NCBI GenBank assembly: GCA_036925085.1
Contig: JAUPFP010000017.1
Span: 3,216,058-3,280,057, forward strand
Source of the DNA: Brachycybe producta
Lineage: Eukaryota; Arthropoda; Diplopoda; Playtdesmida; Andrognathidae
Reading direction: 5' to 3'
Length of the DNA stretch: 64,000 nucleotides
Part shown: positions 10,207 to 21,003 of the stretch, in pieces
How the letters are laid out: the number at the start of each line of letters is the position of its first letter
Numbering within the stretch: position 1 is the first letter of the stretch
Notes under the pieces: generated by a model
What the model saw: the letters and a program-made list of their open reading frames with translations, nothing else
Database searches by the model: none
Told to the model about the DNA's origin: nothing
Made by a program: the position numbers and the translations under genes

Positions 10207-10437
10207 TCAGGAACCGGCATAGATGGATAGGGGTTGCGTTACTGCACCTCTGGCTGTGATGAATGGCTGGAAGGTTTGCGGCAACCCGTTGGGGTTGCCA
10301 CCGACAGTAACTGACATGGTTATGCTTCTGGGGAGGAAGGAGTCATAGGGAGTGTCCCTATGGCAAGAACGCAACCGTTGGTAGGTCTTGTACATCCCGA
10401 AGTGACCAGCTTCAGGACATACACGACTTACCAATAG
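10207..10437 (-). pseudogene. Inverted integrase N-terminal fragment in element C
   Basis: The minus strand encodes VCPEAGHFGMYKTYQRL, the family-typical (A)GH-x-G-x-x-K-T start of the integrase zinc-binding domain. The remainder of that domain, GMKHGMAEYVKSCFVCQ, is on the plus strand at about 10460-10520. The domain is therefore split by a local inversion. The remaining sequence of the inverted block has no clear match. Confidence 0.6.
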
Positions 10438-10439
10438 TT

Positions 10440-11400
10440 ACATTTTCGTTTCTACTAGTTAGGTATGAAGCATGGCATGGCTGAGTATGTTAAGTCATGC
10501 TTTGTGTGTCAGAGGGCACAGCAGTTTGCTCGAAGTCAAGGATTCTTGTAACCCAGTGCATACCTGGGGAATGGACTTCGTGGGGTCGTTTCCTGTGTTC
10601 GTGGGTGGAGTCACCTATGTTTTGAATATGGTTGCATGATTTCACCCAGTACAGCATGGGGAAGGCGGTATGAAGGGCCACAACATCTTGTGTTGCCAAG
10701 TTCCTTAAAGACAAAATCCTAATGGTGTTCGGTACACCTACGGCTCTTGTCTTGGAACGTGGGTACCAGTTCTCTAACAGAATTTTGGGAAAGTTCCGAG
10801 AGTGCTACCAAATAGTGCATCACTACACAACGGTGTACCATCTGCGTACAAATAAAACCATGATGAAAAAAATCCAGTGTTACCTTATCCCCTCAAGAAG
10901 CAACATGATTGGTGAAATAACTTGCAGCCCTCCATGTGGACCTACAACACTGTGGTGCAGGAGACTATCGAGGTCTCTCCGTGCCAATTGTTGTTTGGTC
11001 ATGAGCCCAGGTTGGCGATTGATAATCTCCTTCCTGATGATGTGGTCTACGACGTACCTGAACAGCAAGTCTTGCTGGCTGCTGCTCAGAAAAAAAAGCC
11101 AGTACGACTCTGACCAGGTGAAACCACCCCTGTACCAGCCTGAAGGTATGAAGGTTTGAATGAAGGATATGGCTGGTAAGCTCGGCAAGCCAAGAAATGG
11201 GTTGGGGGTACACGGCAGAACTGGGTACGGTGGTCCACCAAATCTCTGATCAGACTAGATCAGAGATTTGGTGGACCACCGTACCCAGTTCTGCCGTGTA
11301 CCCCCAACCTATGAGGTAGAATTTGTAGATGGATATGGTCCGAAAGTGTGCAACCGGTTTCATGTGGATAACTTGAAGCCAGACATTCCCATGTGTGGAG
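10440..11400 (+). pseudogene. Integrase remnant of element C
   Basis: In shifting frames, the order is: the second half of the zinc finger (SCFVCQRAQQ), a core segment resembling W-x-x-D-F-V-G-x-F-P, then GTPTALVLERGYQFSNRILG where the usual catalytic Asp is Glu. HHYTTVYHLRTN (canonical TTPYHPQTNG), a piece near 10922-11113 (SPCQLLFGHEP), and the C-terminal segment VEFVDGYGPKVCNRFHVDNL follow. Several stops and frameshifts are present and a 52-bp-arm palindrome interrupts it. It is a dead copy of the enzyme that inserts the element's cDNA. Confidence 0.75.
11200..11309. repeat. Perfect palindrome, 52-bp arms, 6-nt loop
   Basis: Arms 11200-11251 and 11258-11309 are exact reverse complements around AGACTA. 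The right arm continues smoothly into the integrase C-terminal reading frame (HRTQFCRVPPTYEVEFVDG), so the left arm looks like the added inverted copy. Confidence 0.97.
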
Positions 11401-11976
11401 TTTGAGAGGAAGATGGCCTGCAAGGTTCTGAAACCTCCTCTGACTGGTGGGACCAGTGAGCTCGAGTCTAACCTGAGAACTCGGTAGAGGGCATTGTTAC
11501 TCCTCTGGTGCCAACACCGAGGAAACCGAGATCTTTTGAGTTGCAACAGGCTTCCTCTGGGGCACCAGTGGACACCTGGTAGTGGGTGAGATCCTTCCCC
11601 TGGTGGGAGAGAGCTGGCCGGTCTCTGGAGTGGGATGAAGACCAGGTTCAGATTAAAGATTTACCAGGAGACCCCTGGTGAAGGTATCATCTGTCTGACG
11701 TGGTCAGATGGCGGTCCTCAATGGGAAACTTAATGGATGTCTTAGTAAACCCGAGGTGTGAACTTAAAATTAAGTCCACAAAGTTTTAATCCAAACAGGC
11801 TCTTCTTGTCTGTCTTTTTCTATAGGATTTAACTGGGTGTGTCTACCCCTAAAAAGGCAGACAACGGTTTCGTTTCTATGGAAATGGAGGAGCAGGCAGC
11901 TAATAAAGTTGTAGCCCCACAAAAATAGTGAAGAAACATGTTTCACTTGCAAAAACGGGTAAACAACTCAGGACTA

Positions 11977-12685
11977 TGTAACGACCTGACCAGTCCGCTA
12001 CAATACCTGGGCAAGACCCTCCAGACTCCCTTGGGGACGGGATCGCAGTGATAGATGCCCTCTCACACTCTTCTCTTCGGGTGGTGCCGGCTGCACGGGT
12101 CTTTTTTGCCGAAAATTGCCAGTCAAAACACCAACGAGCCGACGAGAACCCCACGATGAATCCCACAGAGGGTTTTGCTGTGAAACTTGCACGCAGCACC
12201 AGCTGCACAAGTTGAAAACAGGATGGAAGACAGTGGAGTTTCCCCTCGAAACCCCCACCCCCTTCCCTTGGAGTCTTGCCCGAAGAAATACATGGACACG
12301 GACAGTGTATAGTGAAAATAAATATAAAGATTTAATGACACAGTGATATTACAATAAATAGAGCTGCTCGATATTTCAGCCACCAGAGGAACAACATATA
12401 AATATGAAACACAGAACGAAAGGATGAATGACACGTCTGCCATTAATATGGAGGCCTCCTTGGCCTCCAGCACAAGGTGTTCTTCTCTTGAGACTCCAAT
12501 ACACACTGTCTAGGATCAATGGCCATCCTTCCATTAAATCCCCCCCCCCGGTAACTCCGCCTGAGGTGGACAGTGGCCTGCTGGCTCCAATATGGCATCT
12601 GCCTGGCCGCCTACTCTATGCAGCCTAACAGATGACCATCAGGATTTCGTCTGCTCATTCCAAATAAGGAGACAGGGTCGTCACA
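11977..12685 (-). mobile_element. Solo LTR, family C, nested in element C, TSD ACTA
   Basis: On the minus strand it starts TGTGACGACCCTGTCTCC and ends GGTCGTTACA. ACTA is present at 11973-11976 and 12686-12689. It inserted in the opposite orientation into the 3' half of element C and later lost its internal region. Minus-strand ORFs here (up to 127 codons) are incidental. Confidence 0.9.
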
Positions 12686-12689
12686 ACTA

Positions 12690-13904
12690 CTGGATGCCTT
12701 AACTGACAAAGTAAGTCCCTATAGAGGTTTCTTTTTCTGCCTCTTGGCAGTTTATAACTGTAAGGTGGTGTGCCAGAGTCATTGTTTGCACACATGGTGC
12801 TTGAGGCGGTACTGCTATCTTTGTTGTGGTGGTGCAGGTACTGCCCAAGAGAACGGCCTTTTCACAGTGGTTGACTTTCTGGGTGCCAAGGAACTTGGTG
12901 TAGACCGAGTTCTATGTTGTTTGGACAGTCGAAACATAATTTTTGATGGTTCCAGCCATGTAAACGATGTTGGAGAGGATTTCCATGTTCACGGTGTTTG
13001 CATGGTAGGAACGAGATTTTGCATGGTGAAATTTGTGGAAATCACTTTCCATGAGTTTGAAACAAAAATTCGCCGTTTTTTGTTGTTGCAGGGCACCACG
13101 GCCAATACCTAAGAAAATGGCAGTGGTAGCCACAGGTCATCCGTTTCCCTCAGTCGTTTGCATCCAGAGGAAAATGGACTGATGGGGTCAGATGCCGAGG
13201 GCTCCCACAAGCCTACAGGGCAGGCCATAGCACCGAAAGAGAAAGCTCTCTCCTTTGTGATTCCCATGGATGGTTTGTAGTGGCACAACTGTCCACAGAG
13301 GTCGGTTCGGCTATGGGAGCTATCCCGAAGACTAGTACAGTCCCGGCTTGAAAGGCTTCGGGTGGGAAGCCCAAAAAGGACAAGAGGGCTAATCACCCTC
13401 CCAAGCCTGATCGGCCTGGTAAGTCCTCAAGCTTGGGTGCATATGGCTCGAGGCAGTCATCCTTCTCACAAGAAGAAAAAAAAAGTCTAAACGTGAGAAG
13501 AAGGAAGATCCGGAACCTCCTGCCAAGGATTCCTAGGGGAAGACTAAGAAAAAAAACATCAAGATGGATAAGAAGTCCTTACACGCTAGCAAGAGCGTGC
13601 TGGCCAGGGAACCAACTGAACCATACCCATCAGGTGATGGCGACGTGGACGGATGGTAGATCGATGCACAATGTTGTACTGTAGTTGGTATCCCGGCATC
13701 CTCCCCAAAGGTGGTCATGATACTGAGCCTGTTGGTTCGGTCGGTAGGAACTCTCCACCGGGTCAGCTCACCTTTACCTCAAAGCAAGGGCAGGTTGGGG
13801 GAAGAAGTGTTATAACCAAACATGGTCCCATGACTCCTGGAAAAAGTACACCTTTCTATCCTGATCCTGAAAAAGGGACCTTCGAGACCCTAGGATCATA
13901 AGAA
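12690..13904 (+). other. Element C internal sequence downstream of integrase, unassigned
   Basis: ORF scraps of up to about 120 codons (12744-13112; 13433-13684, basic and Lys/Arg-rich) continue the element between the nested LTR and the 3' ORF domain. By position they would be the linker or N-terminal part of ORF3, but the frames are broken and I see no motif. Confidence 0.4.
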
Positions 13905-14556
13905 ATGTCCAGGTCTCCTCAGCCTGAGGGTGAGGGTCGATGCTTTGGTGCAAAACCTCTGTATTCAGAAAGTGACGTATTTCTAAATAACCGACTTGGT
14001 CTGTGGCAGGACCGAGCGGGAATGGAGGAGTACCAATACGATGGGTACTATCGCTTGGGAGCCCCACTCAGTCCCATGGGTTGTGTTGTTACTGTCATTT
14101 AGCATGCAGTATGTGCTTGATTTTGGCAGTAGAAACTATCCGGTGTTGCTTATCATCAACCCTGTAAGGCAGAAGTTCACTATTTTGGACGTGATGAGAC
14201 TAGGAGACAGGATTGTGCATTTAACCCGCCTCGCAGCCCCATACGTTGAAAGTCTTCTTGGATGCGAAATAAGAGACATGGCTGCTGAGTATGTAACGTG
14301 GCAACTACCAGGATGCGAATCTGATCCCGCAGCTGCCCTAGTAGACCTCTTGACAAGTCAGACTGCGTATGAGTCCGCAGCTCCTCCAGGTAGGTGTCGA
14401 ATTTTTGATGCCAAGAGAAGACTCAGGGTGACAGGGCTTGATACCAGACTCAGGTGGAGAAACACCTGGATGTCTGTGGTGGACATGTGGTGGATGGCAG
14501 AGTGGATGGGTTCCATCTCTGCTCCACCTCCAGCAAAATTGTCTGGAGCTGAGTAG
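13905..14556 (+). pseudogene. Conserved 3' ORF (ORF3) domain of element C
   Basis: Two overlapping frames are needed. 13905-14102 holds DVFLNNRLGLWQ and YQYDGYYRLG. 13996-14556 continues with YVLDFGSRNYPVLLIINP, LTRLAAPYVESLLGCEIRDM and AAALVDLL. These line up in order with ORF3 of B1 (RLLNNRWALWQ, YYLGHYNLIEG, YVVG..LPMAILMPSGRY, ALQQAFINNLLGVALNG, YQAAIL). One frameshift breaks it. It lies between integrase and the 3' LTR, where envelope or accessory genes sit in some Ty3 elements, but I see no signal peptide, transmembrane helix or fusion motif. Function unknown. Confidence 0.6.
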
Positions 14557-14626
14557 CATCAACAGGAGCAACACTGGCTGGCTCGACTAACCTGTTCCCG
14601 GGGCAGAACAGAGAAGTTGAGAGGGT

Positions 14627-15291
14627 TGTGACGACCCAGTCTGTATCATTCCTTAATTTGAAGCAGACAAAAATCCTGATGGTCGTCTGCTAGTCTGCAT
14701 AGAGTAGGCAGCCAGGCAGACACCATCCCCCTAACCTCTCCCTATTGAAGTCAATAGGTGAGAGGTCAGTTGGTGTCACTGTCCACCCCCAGGTGGAGTA
14801 ACCTGAAGAGGTATTTGATGACCATGCCGGCCATTGTCCTGGACAGTTGTGCAGGGGGCAGTTCAAGAGCCAACACCTTACGACTGGAGGCCAAGATGAG
14901 CCTCCAGGTTAATGGTGGCGGTCAACGTCATTTTGTTTGTGCAACGATCTTTGTATATAGATCCCGTTTAGAGTAAGTGCTAATAAATATTTTTATTTTA
15001 CTGTACACGTGTTGTGTGATTTCTCTGGGGAAGTTACTGTGGGGAGGGTGGGGGTCTTGTTCGGCAGGTTTCACGGCAGAACCGTCCGTTGGTTCCACCG
15101 TGGGTTGCTCATCATGTCGGCAGGTATTCGACTGTCGGTACTCAGCAAAGGAAACTCAATGTGGCTAATGCCACCAGGTCCTGAGTGCGAGAGGGCAGCT
15201 AAGGCTGCGATCCCGTCGCCTAAAAGTCAGGATTGGGCGAGTTTGAGGAAAACTTGCCCGAGTATTGCAACGGCCCAGCCGGGGTGTTACA
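14627..15291 (+). repeat. 3' LTR of element C (665 bp)
   Basis: It starts TGTGACGACCCAGTCTG and ends GGGTGTTACA. It contains AATAAATA (about 14980) as a possible polyadenylation signal. It is directly followed by the TSD ATGA. Confidence 0.92.
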
Positions 15292-15559
15292 ATGACATTC
15301 TCCATAAAGATGGTTACAACTGTTTGTGAACGTTTATCCAAAACTCCACAAACGTAATTCGCCTCTTTCAAGTTATGGTGCCGTCTATCGATCTAGGATA
15401 GCTGACATACGAAAGGACAATGCTATTCTTGTTAAAACACTATTCCTCACTTTACAAGAATACAACAATCATGTATTACAAAATTTATCGACATAAGACA
15501 GTGCGTGAACAAGTTTGAGAAAGTGAAGTGGACGAGAAACAAAGCGGAGCATGGTGCAT

Positions 15560-15712
15560 TTATAGGCTTGTAATTGTGTACGTCTACAAGGTGCAACCAG
15601 GTCCAAGAGACGACACACACCGATAGATATCCCTCCGCATTTCCAAAGCACGTTCGTAAATGGAAAAAAGGAGGGATGACAGGGAGTCATGCTAACCCAG
15701 GCTACATTCTCA
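15560..15712 (-). repeat. LTR-like relic
   Basis: GTGCAACCAGGTCCAAGAGAC and AGGAGGGATGACAGGGAGTCATGCTAACCCAGGCTAC resemble 46026-46180 (GTGTAACCAGGTCCAAGTGAC...GAGTCATGC...CCCGGGCTAGCATTACA). On the minus strand both read like the start of an LTR. Boundaries and TSD are not resolved. The flanks 15296-15560 and 15712-16107 show no gene. Confidence 0.35.
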
Positions 15713-16107
15713 GGCGATTATGAAATACCAAGTGTTACCGAACAAATGACCAGTAATATGAATAAGTCTGTGCCAAAATCTCTAACATTGTTAGAGTGGT
15801 TATCCCTACCTAATTATAATAACTTGCACAGACAGCCTTCTAGCATCCTTTTAAAATGTTTAAACTAAAATATGCACATAACATGTTAAAACTAAGTGCC
15901 AAAATCAGTTTTGATGCATTCGCAATCTCATATTTGCCACAAATGGAAATGTCATTTTTTGGTTGCTCAGCACTTAAATTGTGCTGCACCCTCACACCAC
16001 CATTTCTACTTTTGTTCCACCACCATTCCTAAGAAACTAGCACGTATATATGCCAGAAATATTTAGACTATACTATTGTATAAACTTTGTAATAAAAAAA
16101 TCCTTAC

Positions 16108-16194
16108 TCTGTTTCCACTTCATTAAATTGCTTTCTTACGATATCCTTTATAATTCCTGATTTAATCGCAATCGTATTTTCCAGCAGTGTTTCC
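16108..16194 (-). CDS. DEG/ENaC channel, exon 7: thumb/wrist segment
   Basis: Acceptor ACATTTTCAG, donor ACAGA|GTAAGG, 87 nt, phase 2 in and 2 out. Its 28 full codons read ETLLENTIAIKSGIIK then DIVRKQFNEVET. The residues alone are not diagnostic. It is assigned because its phases fit exactly between exon 6 (..FCGCKLPC) and exon 8, and because the family has a Y/x-x-x-x-x-S stretch after the PC motif here. Splice borders are strong on both sides. Confidence 0.82.
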
Positions 16195-16659
16195 CTGAAA
16201 ATGTATGATTTAAATCTTAGAAATTGGAGATGTTATTTTGATGAACGGCGGAATGGGTCGGAGCAACAGTCAGAAAGTTAGGTTTAGTTAAATTGAGCAT
16301 GTTGCAGGAGGTCTGGGTGGCACAGCCATTTTCAAAAAATTATTTCATCAAATTGTCTATCGTTCCGACTGTTCCTCCCGTTGATCAAATTACGGAACAA
16401 TGGACTAATTGATTCAATAATTCTTTAAAAACTGGGGGCTGCACTCCCCAGACCCGCCGCAAGAAGCTTAATTAAACTAAATCTAACGTTCCGCCTGTTC
16501 CTACTATTTTTCCTGAAACTAAATGCTTATAGAATTGGATGAACACTATACTTTTTTATCCTTCGGTTATTAGGCGAATAGGCGGGGTTACGTATAATTG
16601 AGTTAGTTGCAAGGGGTCTGGGGGCCCAGCCCCCATAATGTTAAAAATTAATTCAATTT

Positions 16660-16805
16660 AAAACATGATTAATAGTGTTAATAGTGTTCACCCTTTGGTT
16701 CATCCCAAGGTTTTTGTGTCCATCCATTTCTATATGCATTCTGTTTCAGGTTTTAGGATTACCCATGATGTTCATCCGTTCATCCTTTTATTCTGACCCA
16801 AAAAT
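16660..16805. mobile_element. Half of a Mutator-like MITE (relative of 46755-47140)
   Basis: CTATATGCATTCTGTTTCAGGTTTTAGGATTACCC, then GTTCATCC and CATCCTTTTATTCTGACCC, matches the right arm of the palindromic element at 46755-47140. The left arm is missing. Neighbouring DNA 16195-16660 and 16805-17409 shows no gene. Confidence 0.55.
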
Positions 16806-17413
16806 ATTTGAGAAAAAAATGAAAAGTCTTTTCCACGTGAACATGATAAAATTTAAGGCCAAACGCACATTGCTGCAGACAAAACAGCCTAGGAGAATTA
16901 GAACTGCATGGGGCTGTTTCCTCCGGCGAACCGTAAAGTAGGGGCATGTATCGCACACTGACAAGACAAAACGTTTTGTTTTCCCCAAACACAACCATTC
17001 GTGTTTGAAGTTGTTTGCCTCTACCTTGCCTATTCAGTCACCAGCGAACACTTCTACAATAAGGTAGGTATTTTAATTTTAATTTAATTGAATTTAAATT
17101 TTTTTATTTATATGATGCAGAGAGTTTGCAGAATACAGTAATTATGGAATGGGCCTGTTTGAGTTGAAGTAAAAACAATTAGCCTTAAACATTTTGTTCC
17201 AAACGTCTCTAGTCAATTTTTTGAGGCCGTGTGCGTTCATCCTAAGGCACAATTATTACCTAGAAGAATTAAGCATCAACTGAAACTTTCTATAGGGTGC
17301 TCGTCTGCACAACGCTGAAATTTTTATATTTTACCATTTTTTCTAATTTTTATACCAGCATCTTCCAAATAGCATTTTTTAATTAATATTATCTCTTTCT
17401 GTACTCAGCTTAA

Positions 17414-18548
17414 GAGGCTACATCAGTAAATTACTTCGAAAAATCTCCCCAAAGAGCGCTAGCATTGTTTTTTTATTGAGCCCATAAACCATATGTTAAA
17501 GAAGAAACGTTATATTTTTAAGTTATTTCAAAATCGCAAATTTTTAACTCTTATGTTGAACTCCACTGAGTACGCGCTCATAAGCAAAAAAAATCAGCCA
17601 TTAAAATGCTCGTAAAAATACCTAAAATAATTTTAAAAAGCCACAATTAAACCACAATGAAGCCAACGCATTGAGGCATGTGCTGATTTTTTGCTGTTTT
17701 TAAAAAAATATTTTTAAGTATTTTTATGAGCATTTTAATGGTTGTTTTTTTCTTATTTGTGCGTACTCAATGGAGTTTAACATACGTTAGAAATTCGCGA
17801 TTTTGAAATAGTTTTTTAAAATATAACCGCACTTGTCATAGTATCACTCGATTTGTCATTCTATCACTTGATCAGCATATATCTTAGGTGTACATTGTGT
17901 AATGACCCGGCTAGGCCGTCACAATATCCTGGTAAAATTTCCCCCTCTTACCAGATCCAGACTCCTTTTAGGGGACGGGATCGCAGCATTAACCGCCCTT
18001 TTGCACGCTGTGTCCTGGGTGGCACCGGCTAACCCCAGCCTGACCTCGTCACCGAATGGTGATGATCGGATGACCGCCAACCCCACGGTGAATCCCCGGT
18101 TGAACCCACCGTGAAAATCCAGCGAGCAGACCACAACCCAAAACACACAAAGAGAATAAAGATGATTGATGATGTGGAGGCCATCTTGGCCTCCACCAGG
18201 AACATGATGCATCTTTTTCACTTCAGTGTCTCACTACACTGCCCCTCTTAATGGCTGCCTTGCCATTAAGTACCCCCAGGCTGCTCCACCTGAGGGCTCG
18301 CAGTGACCCTGCTGGGATACATGTCGTCTGCTGGGCTGCCTACTACAGCATCCTAGCAGACAACATCAGGATTTAGTCTGCTCTTTCCCATTACAGGAAT
18401 GAGCCAAACTGGGTTGTCACAATTGTACTTTGAAAACTTAATATTGGACAACTTGAAAGCGACTGTGTATTTTAAAAACTAACGTTTCGAGGGCTGAATA
18501 GAAAAACAATGCTGGTGATCTTTGCGGAGATTTTTTCTATGTAGCCTC
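17414..18548. mobile_element. TTAA-flanked long-hairpin MITE, copy 3, split by a solo LTR
   Basis: TTAA at 17410-17413 and 18549-18552 flanks GAGGCTACATCAG...TATGTAGCCTC. The two arms match copies 1, 2 and 4. The right arm is interrupted at GTGTACATTG by the solo LTR 17898-18421 and resumes at 18426 (TACTTTGAAAACTTAATATTGG), so the pre-insertion sequence can be read directly. Confidence 0.8.
17898..18421 (-). mobile_element. Solo LTR, family C, TSD ATTG
   Basis: On the minus strand it begins TGTGACAACCCAGTTTGG and ends GGTCATTACA. ATTG at 17894-17897 and 18422-18425 is the target duplication. It shares GGCAGCCCAGCAGACGACAT and CAAGGCAGCCATTAAG with other family C LTRs. It is nested in MITE copy 3. 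Confidence 0.9.
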
Positions 18549-18828
18549 TTAAGCTATTAACTGTTTGAACATTCGATTGATGTTAAAGTAACTACTCTGG
18601 TATATAGCGCAATACTGCGTCTAACAATTAACGTTTAAAGCCTGGGACACACTATGTGTACAAAGTTGGATCCAATGCAGTACCCAAATTTGTCTCTATC
18701 ATATGCACATCACATCATTTGCATTATCATTAGCATTATCACTTGCACATTTGCAATTGATGAACCAGTCAGAATATGTGTCCAGCATTATTTCCAATGT
18801 TGGAAAAAGAAAGAAAAATGTTCCAGAT

Positions 18829-18869
18829 GGTTTAAAGACACCATCCACCACGGATGGTGTCTTTAAACC
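18829..18869. repeat. Perfect 18-bp inverted repeat, 5-nt loop
   Basis: GGTTTAAAGACACCATCC (18829-18846) and its exact complement (18852-18869) flank ACCAC. It lies in unclassified repeat DNA (18560-19095) with no gene. Confidence 0.9.
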
Positions 18870-19103
18870 GGAGTAGCAGTACAGTATGTCAAACATTGTA
18901 CGATCAGTATCCGACACTACCTCCATCTCACAGCCACACTGGTGTCCAACTATTATCCGTCCAACATTGGAAGGCATTCGACGCATATTGCTTCCCACAA
19001 GTTCCCAGGCTTTATCATGTAATCAAAGCATACCGTACTATATGGTATACTTGATAGAGGCCCCACCAAAAACTTAACATAAGCTGTTTAGCACCCTTTA
19101 AAG

Positions 19104-19569
19104 CAGCGCAGCGGTCGCCAACCGGTGGTCGGTGAGACATTTTCGGTGGTCCGCAGAAAAATCTGGACAATATTTGCATTTTGTTGTTTTACTAATAATA
19201 AAACAAAAAAATATTCTTAATAAGTTTTATATTTTTTATATTGCCTTTATATTGCACTAAATTCACGAAATGTACTAGAGTCTAGTACAGTTCTCTTAAA
19301 ATATGGCACGCGAGAGCTACATTTCGTTCAGTTTCCCTCGCCACACGCTTCTCCCCTAAGCTTCAATTATTTTGTAATAATTAAACTAACTTTAATAATT
19401 TTGTTACAATTAAACAACCTTTAAAGATTTTTTATTAATAAAATGGAAGTTCTCTGATCATTATTTGAAAAACGTATTTATCTTTTTTAAAAAATTCATA
19501 TTAGTGGTCCGCGGGATTTAAAATTTTGAATTTAGTGGTCCATGAGGTCCGAAAGCTTGGCGACCGCTG
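19104..19569. mobile_element. hAT-type MITE, TSD CTTTAAAG
   Basis: The ends are CAGCGGTCGCCAACC and CTTGGCGACCGCTG, the CAGNGGT..-type termini of hAT elements. CTTTAAAG occurs at 19096-19103 and 19570-19577. CAGCG is duplicated at the left end (19104-19108). The interior repeats GTGGTCCGCG/GGTGGTCGGTG and is otherwise AT-rich, with no transposase. Confidence 0.8.
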
Positions 19570-19574
19570 CTTTA

Positions 19575-20128
19575 AAGAGACCATTACCTCCAGAAAGATT
19601 GCCAAAAATTCACAAAAATTGCCAAAACGATTTTTAAATTTTAAAATGAGTCAATGAAACTATAAAAAACTTAAAAATGAAGTGACTTTTCATGAGTCAC
19701 CAAACGACGCCATTTTAAATTTCCAAAAACGAGTCTCCCCCCATTTTTATGGCAAAGGTTGTCACCTCACATTTCCATTATTCCTTAATCAAATACATGT
19801 ATTCCCTATTCATATGCAACTCAATACAACCTTCTATGTGGAAAAATTCAAATATTAAATCCATGGTACATTCAAATGAAAGTAATGTGAGGTGATCGCA
19901 ACACATCAGAATTCCAGTAGAGGAGTATACTTTGGGCGGGTTTTGGTGCCATTGTCTATTGTTTGGTGACGCATCTATCCGATAAAGTTCATTTACATGA
20001 CGTCAACTGATTTTTAATTTTTTAAATTATATTAATCACTTATTTCAAATTTTAAAAATGACATTGGTAATTGTCGAATAATTCTTGACAATATTTTGAC
20101 AAGAAATTTCTGGAGGTAATGGTCTCTC
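19575..20128. mobile_element. Inverted-repeat element with AGAGACCATTACCTCCAG ends
   Basis: AGAGACCATTACCTCCAG at 19575 is mirrored by CTGGAGGTAATGGTCTCT near 20109-20127. Outer bases CTTTAAAG and CTTAAG hint at a TTAA-type target. The hAT MITE abuts its left end. No coding capacity is visible. Confidence 0.55.
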
Positions 20129-20266
20129 TTAAGTTTTTGAAAAGTTGGCGCTTGTGCAATCAAAGATCGCTTTCAGCTACAACACCCAGTTTTCGCGTCT
20201 TTATTTTAAAACAAAAAAAAAAAAATTAACGCTAACATCACCCCTTTTGCATGCATATTGGCATAC

Positions 20267-20333
20267 CTGCATGGTAATTTGCATCCACAAAACTGTGAAG
20301 TCAATTTCTGATCTATTTGAGGACATCGATCAA
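20267..20333 (-). CDS. DEG/ENaC channel, exon 6: cysteine-rich thumb
   Basis: Acceptor AAAATTTCAG, donor TGCAG|GTATGC, 67 nt, phase 1 in and 2 out. The 21 codons read DRCPQIDQKLTSQ then FCGCKLPC. The C-x-C-x-x-P-C motif is the family's conserved thumb cysteine cluster that forms disulfides in the ectodomain. Phases match exon 5 (ends at AAA-A) and exon 7 exactly. It is small and would be missed by ORF-length filters. Confidence 0.92.
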
Positions 20334-20509
20334 CTGAAATTTTAACATTAAATAAATATACCATATCATTTTTTGTTTGTTAAAACTGAAAAAGAAGTCT
20401 GAAAAAATATTCTAAAAACCTAAATTCCACAAAATAGAACACACTAATTTGCAGCCTATAGCATAATGAAAACTCTACGGAGTCCTGTAAAGAACACGCC
20501 AGATTTTCT

Positions 20510-21003
20510 TTAAAATATCGACATGTCGACTTTAATCTCGACATTTCGACATTAATCTCGAAATTTCGACTTTAATCTCGACATGTCGACTTTATTCTCG
20601 ACATGTCAATTTTTAATCAATTTTATTCAGCCATGTTAATTGTGCCATGGGGTGCGCACCATACTCTAATAAATAAATTATTTCTGTTAGAAGAGGGTGC
20701 TTGCAATAATTTATTTGAGTACAGTGCGTGCGTGAACTTAGACCTGGAAATAAAACGGGGTAGAGGAAGACCCAAGCAAACCTGGGATGTGGTGGTAAGA
20801 CGGGATATGGTGGCATGTGGGGTCACTGGGGCTTGGTGCAAAATCGGAACAAGTGGAGTTAGAACCAGCATTTCCGACCCTGCTGCTTGCAGGATAAGGT
20901 ACAGGAAATGATGATGATGTTGATGATGAGTATGGTGCGTGCAACATGGCCGAATAAAATTGATTAAAAGTCAACATGTCGAGAATAAAGTCGACATGTC
21001 GAG
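20510..21003. mobile_element. Terminal-repeat element with 20-bp TCGACATGTCGAC tandem ends
   Basis: The left end has about five tandem copies of TCGACATGTCGACTTTAATC (some varied). The right end has about two in inverted orientation. Inner arms ATTTTTAATCAATTTTATTC, CCATGTT and GCACCATACTC are also inverted. The interior (20745-20905, plus) encodes RGRGRPKQTWDVVVRRDM, a sequence typical of the 3' end of LINE reverse-transcriptase proteins, so a LINE fragment appears captured between the inverted ends. LTR A1 begins immediately after the right terminus. Confidence 0.65.

Larger units (their letters stand above)
9534..15291 (+). mobile_element. Ty3-like LTR element C, full termini, TSD ATGA
   Basis: Both LTRs start TGTGACRACCCAGTCT and end GTTACA. 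ATGA is duplicated at 9530-9533 and 15292-15295. The primer-binding region ATTGGTGGAGGTGAGG follows the 5' LTR and a purine tract (AGAGAAGTTGAGAGGG) precedes the 3' LTR. Internally only integrase fragments (10207-11400) and a 3' ORF (13905-14556) are recognisable; gag, protease, RT and RNase H are gone. A second family C solo LTR is nested at 11977-12685. It lies in intron 7 of the channel gene, antisense to it. Confidence 0.9.

Noticed and set aside
15469..15690. 73-codon minus ORF with several Cys, a candidate thumb exon of the channel
   Set aside because: Cysteine spacing does not match the family, and exon 6 at 20267-20333 fills that role with correct phase.
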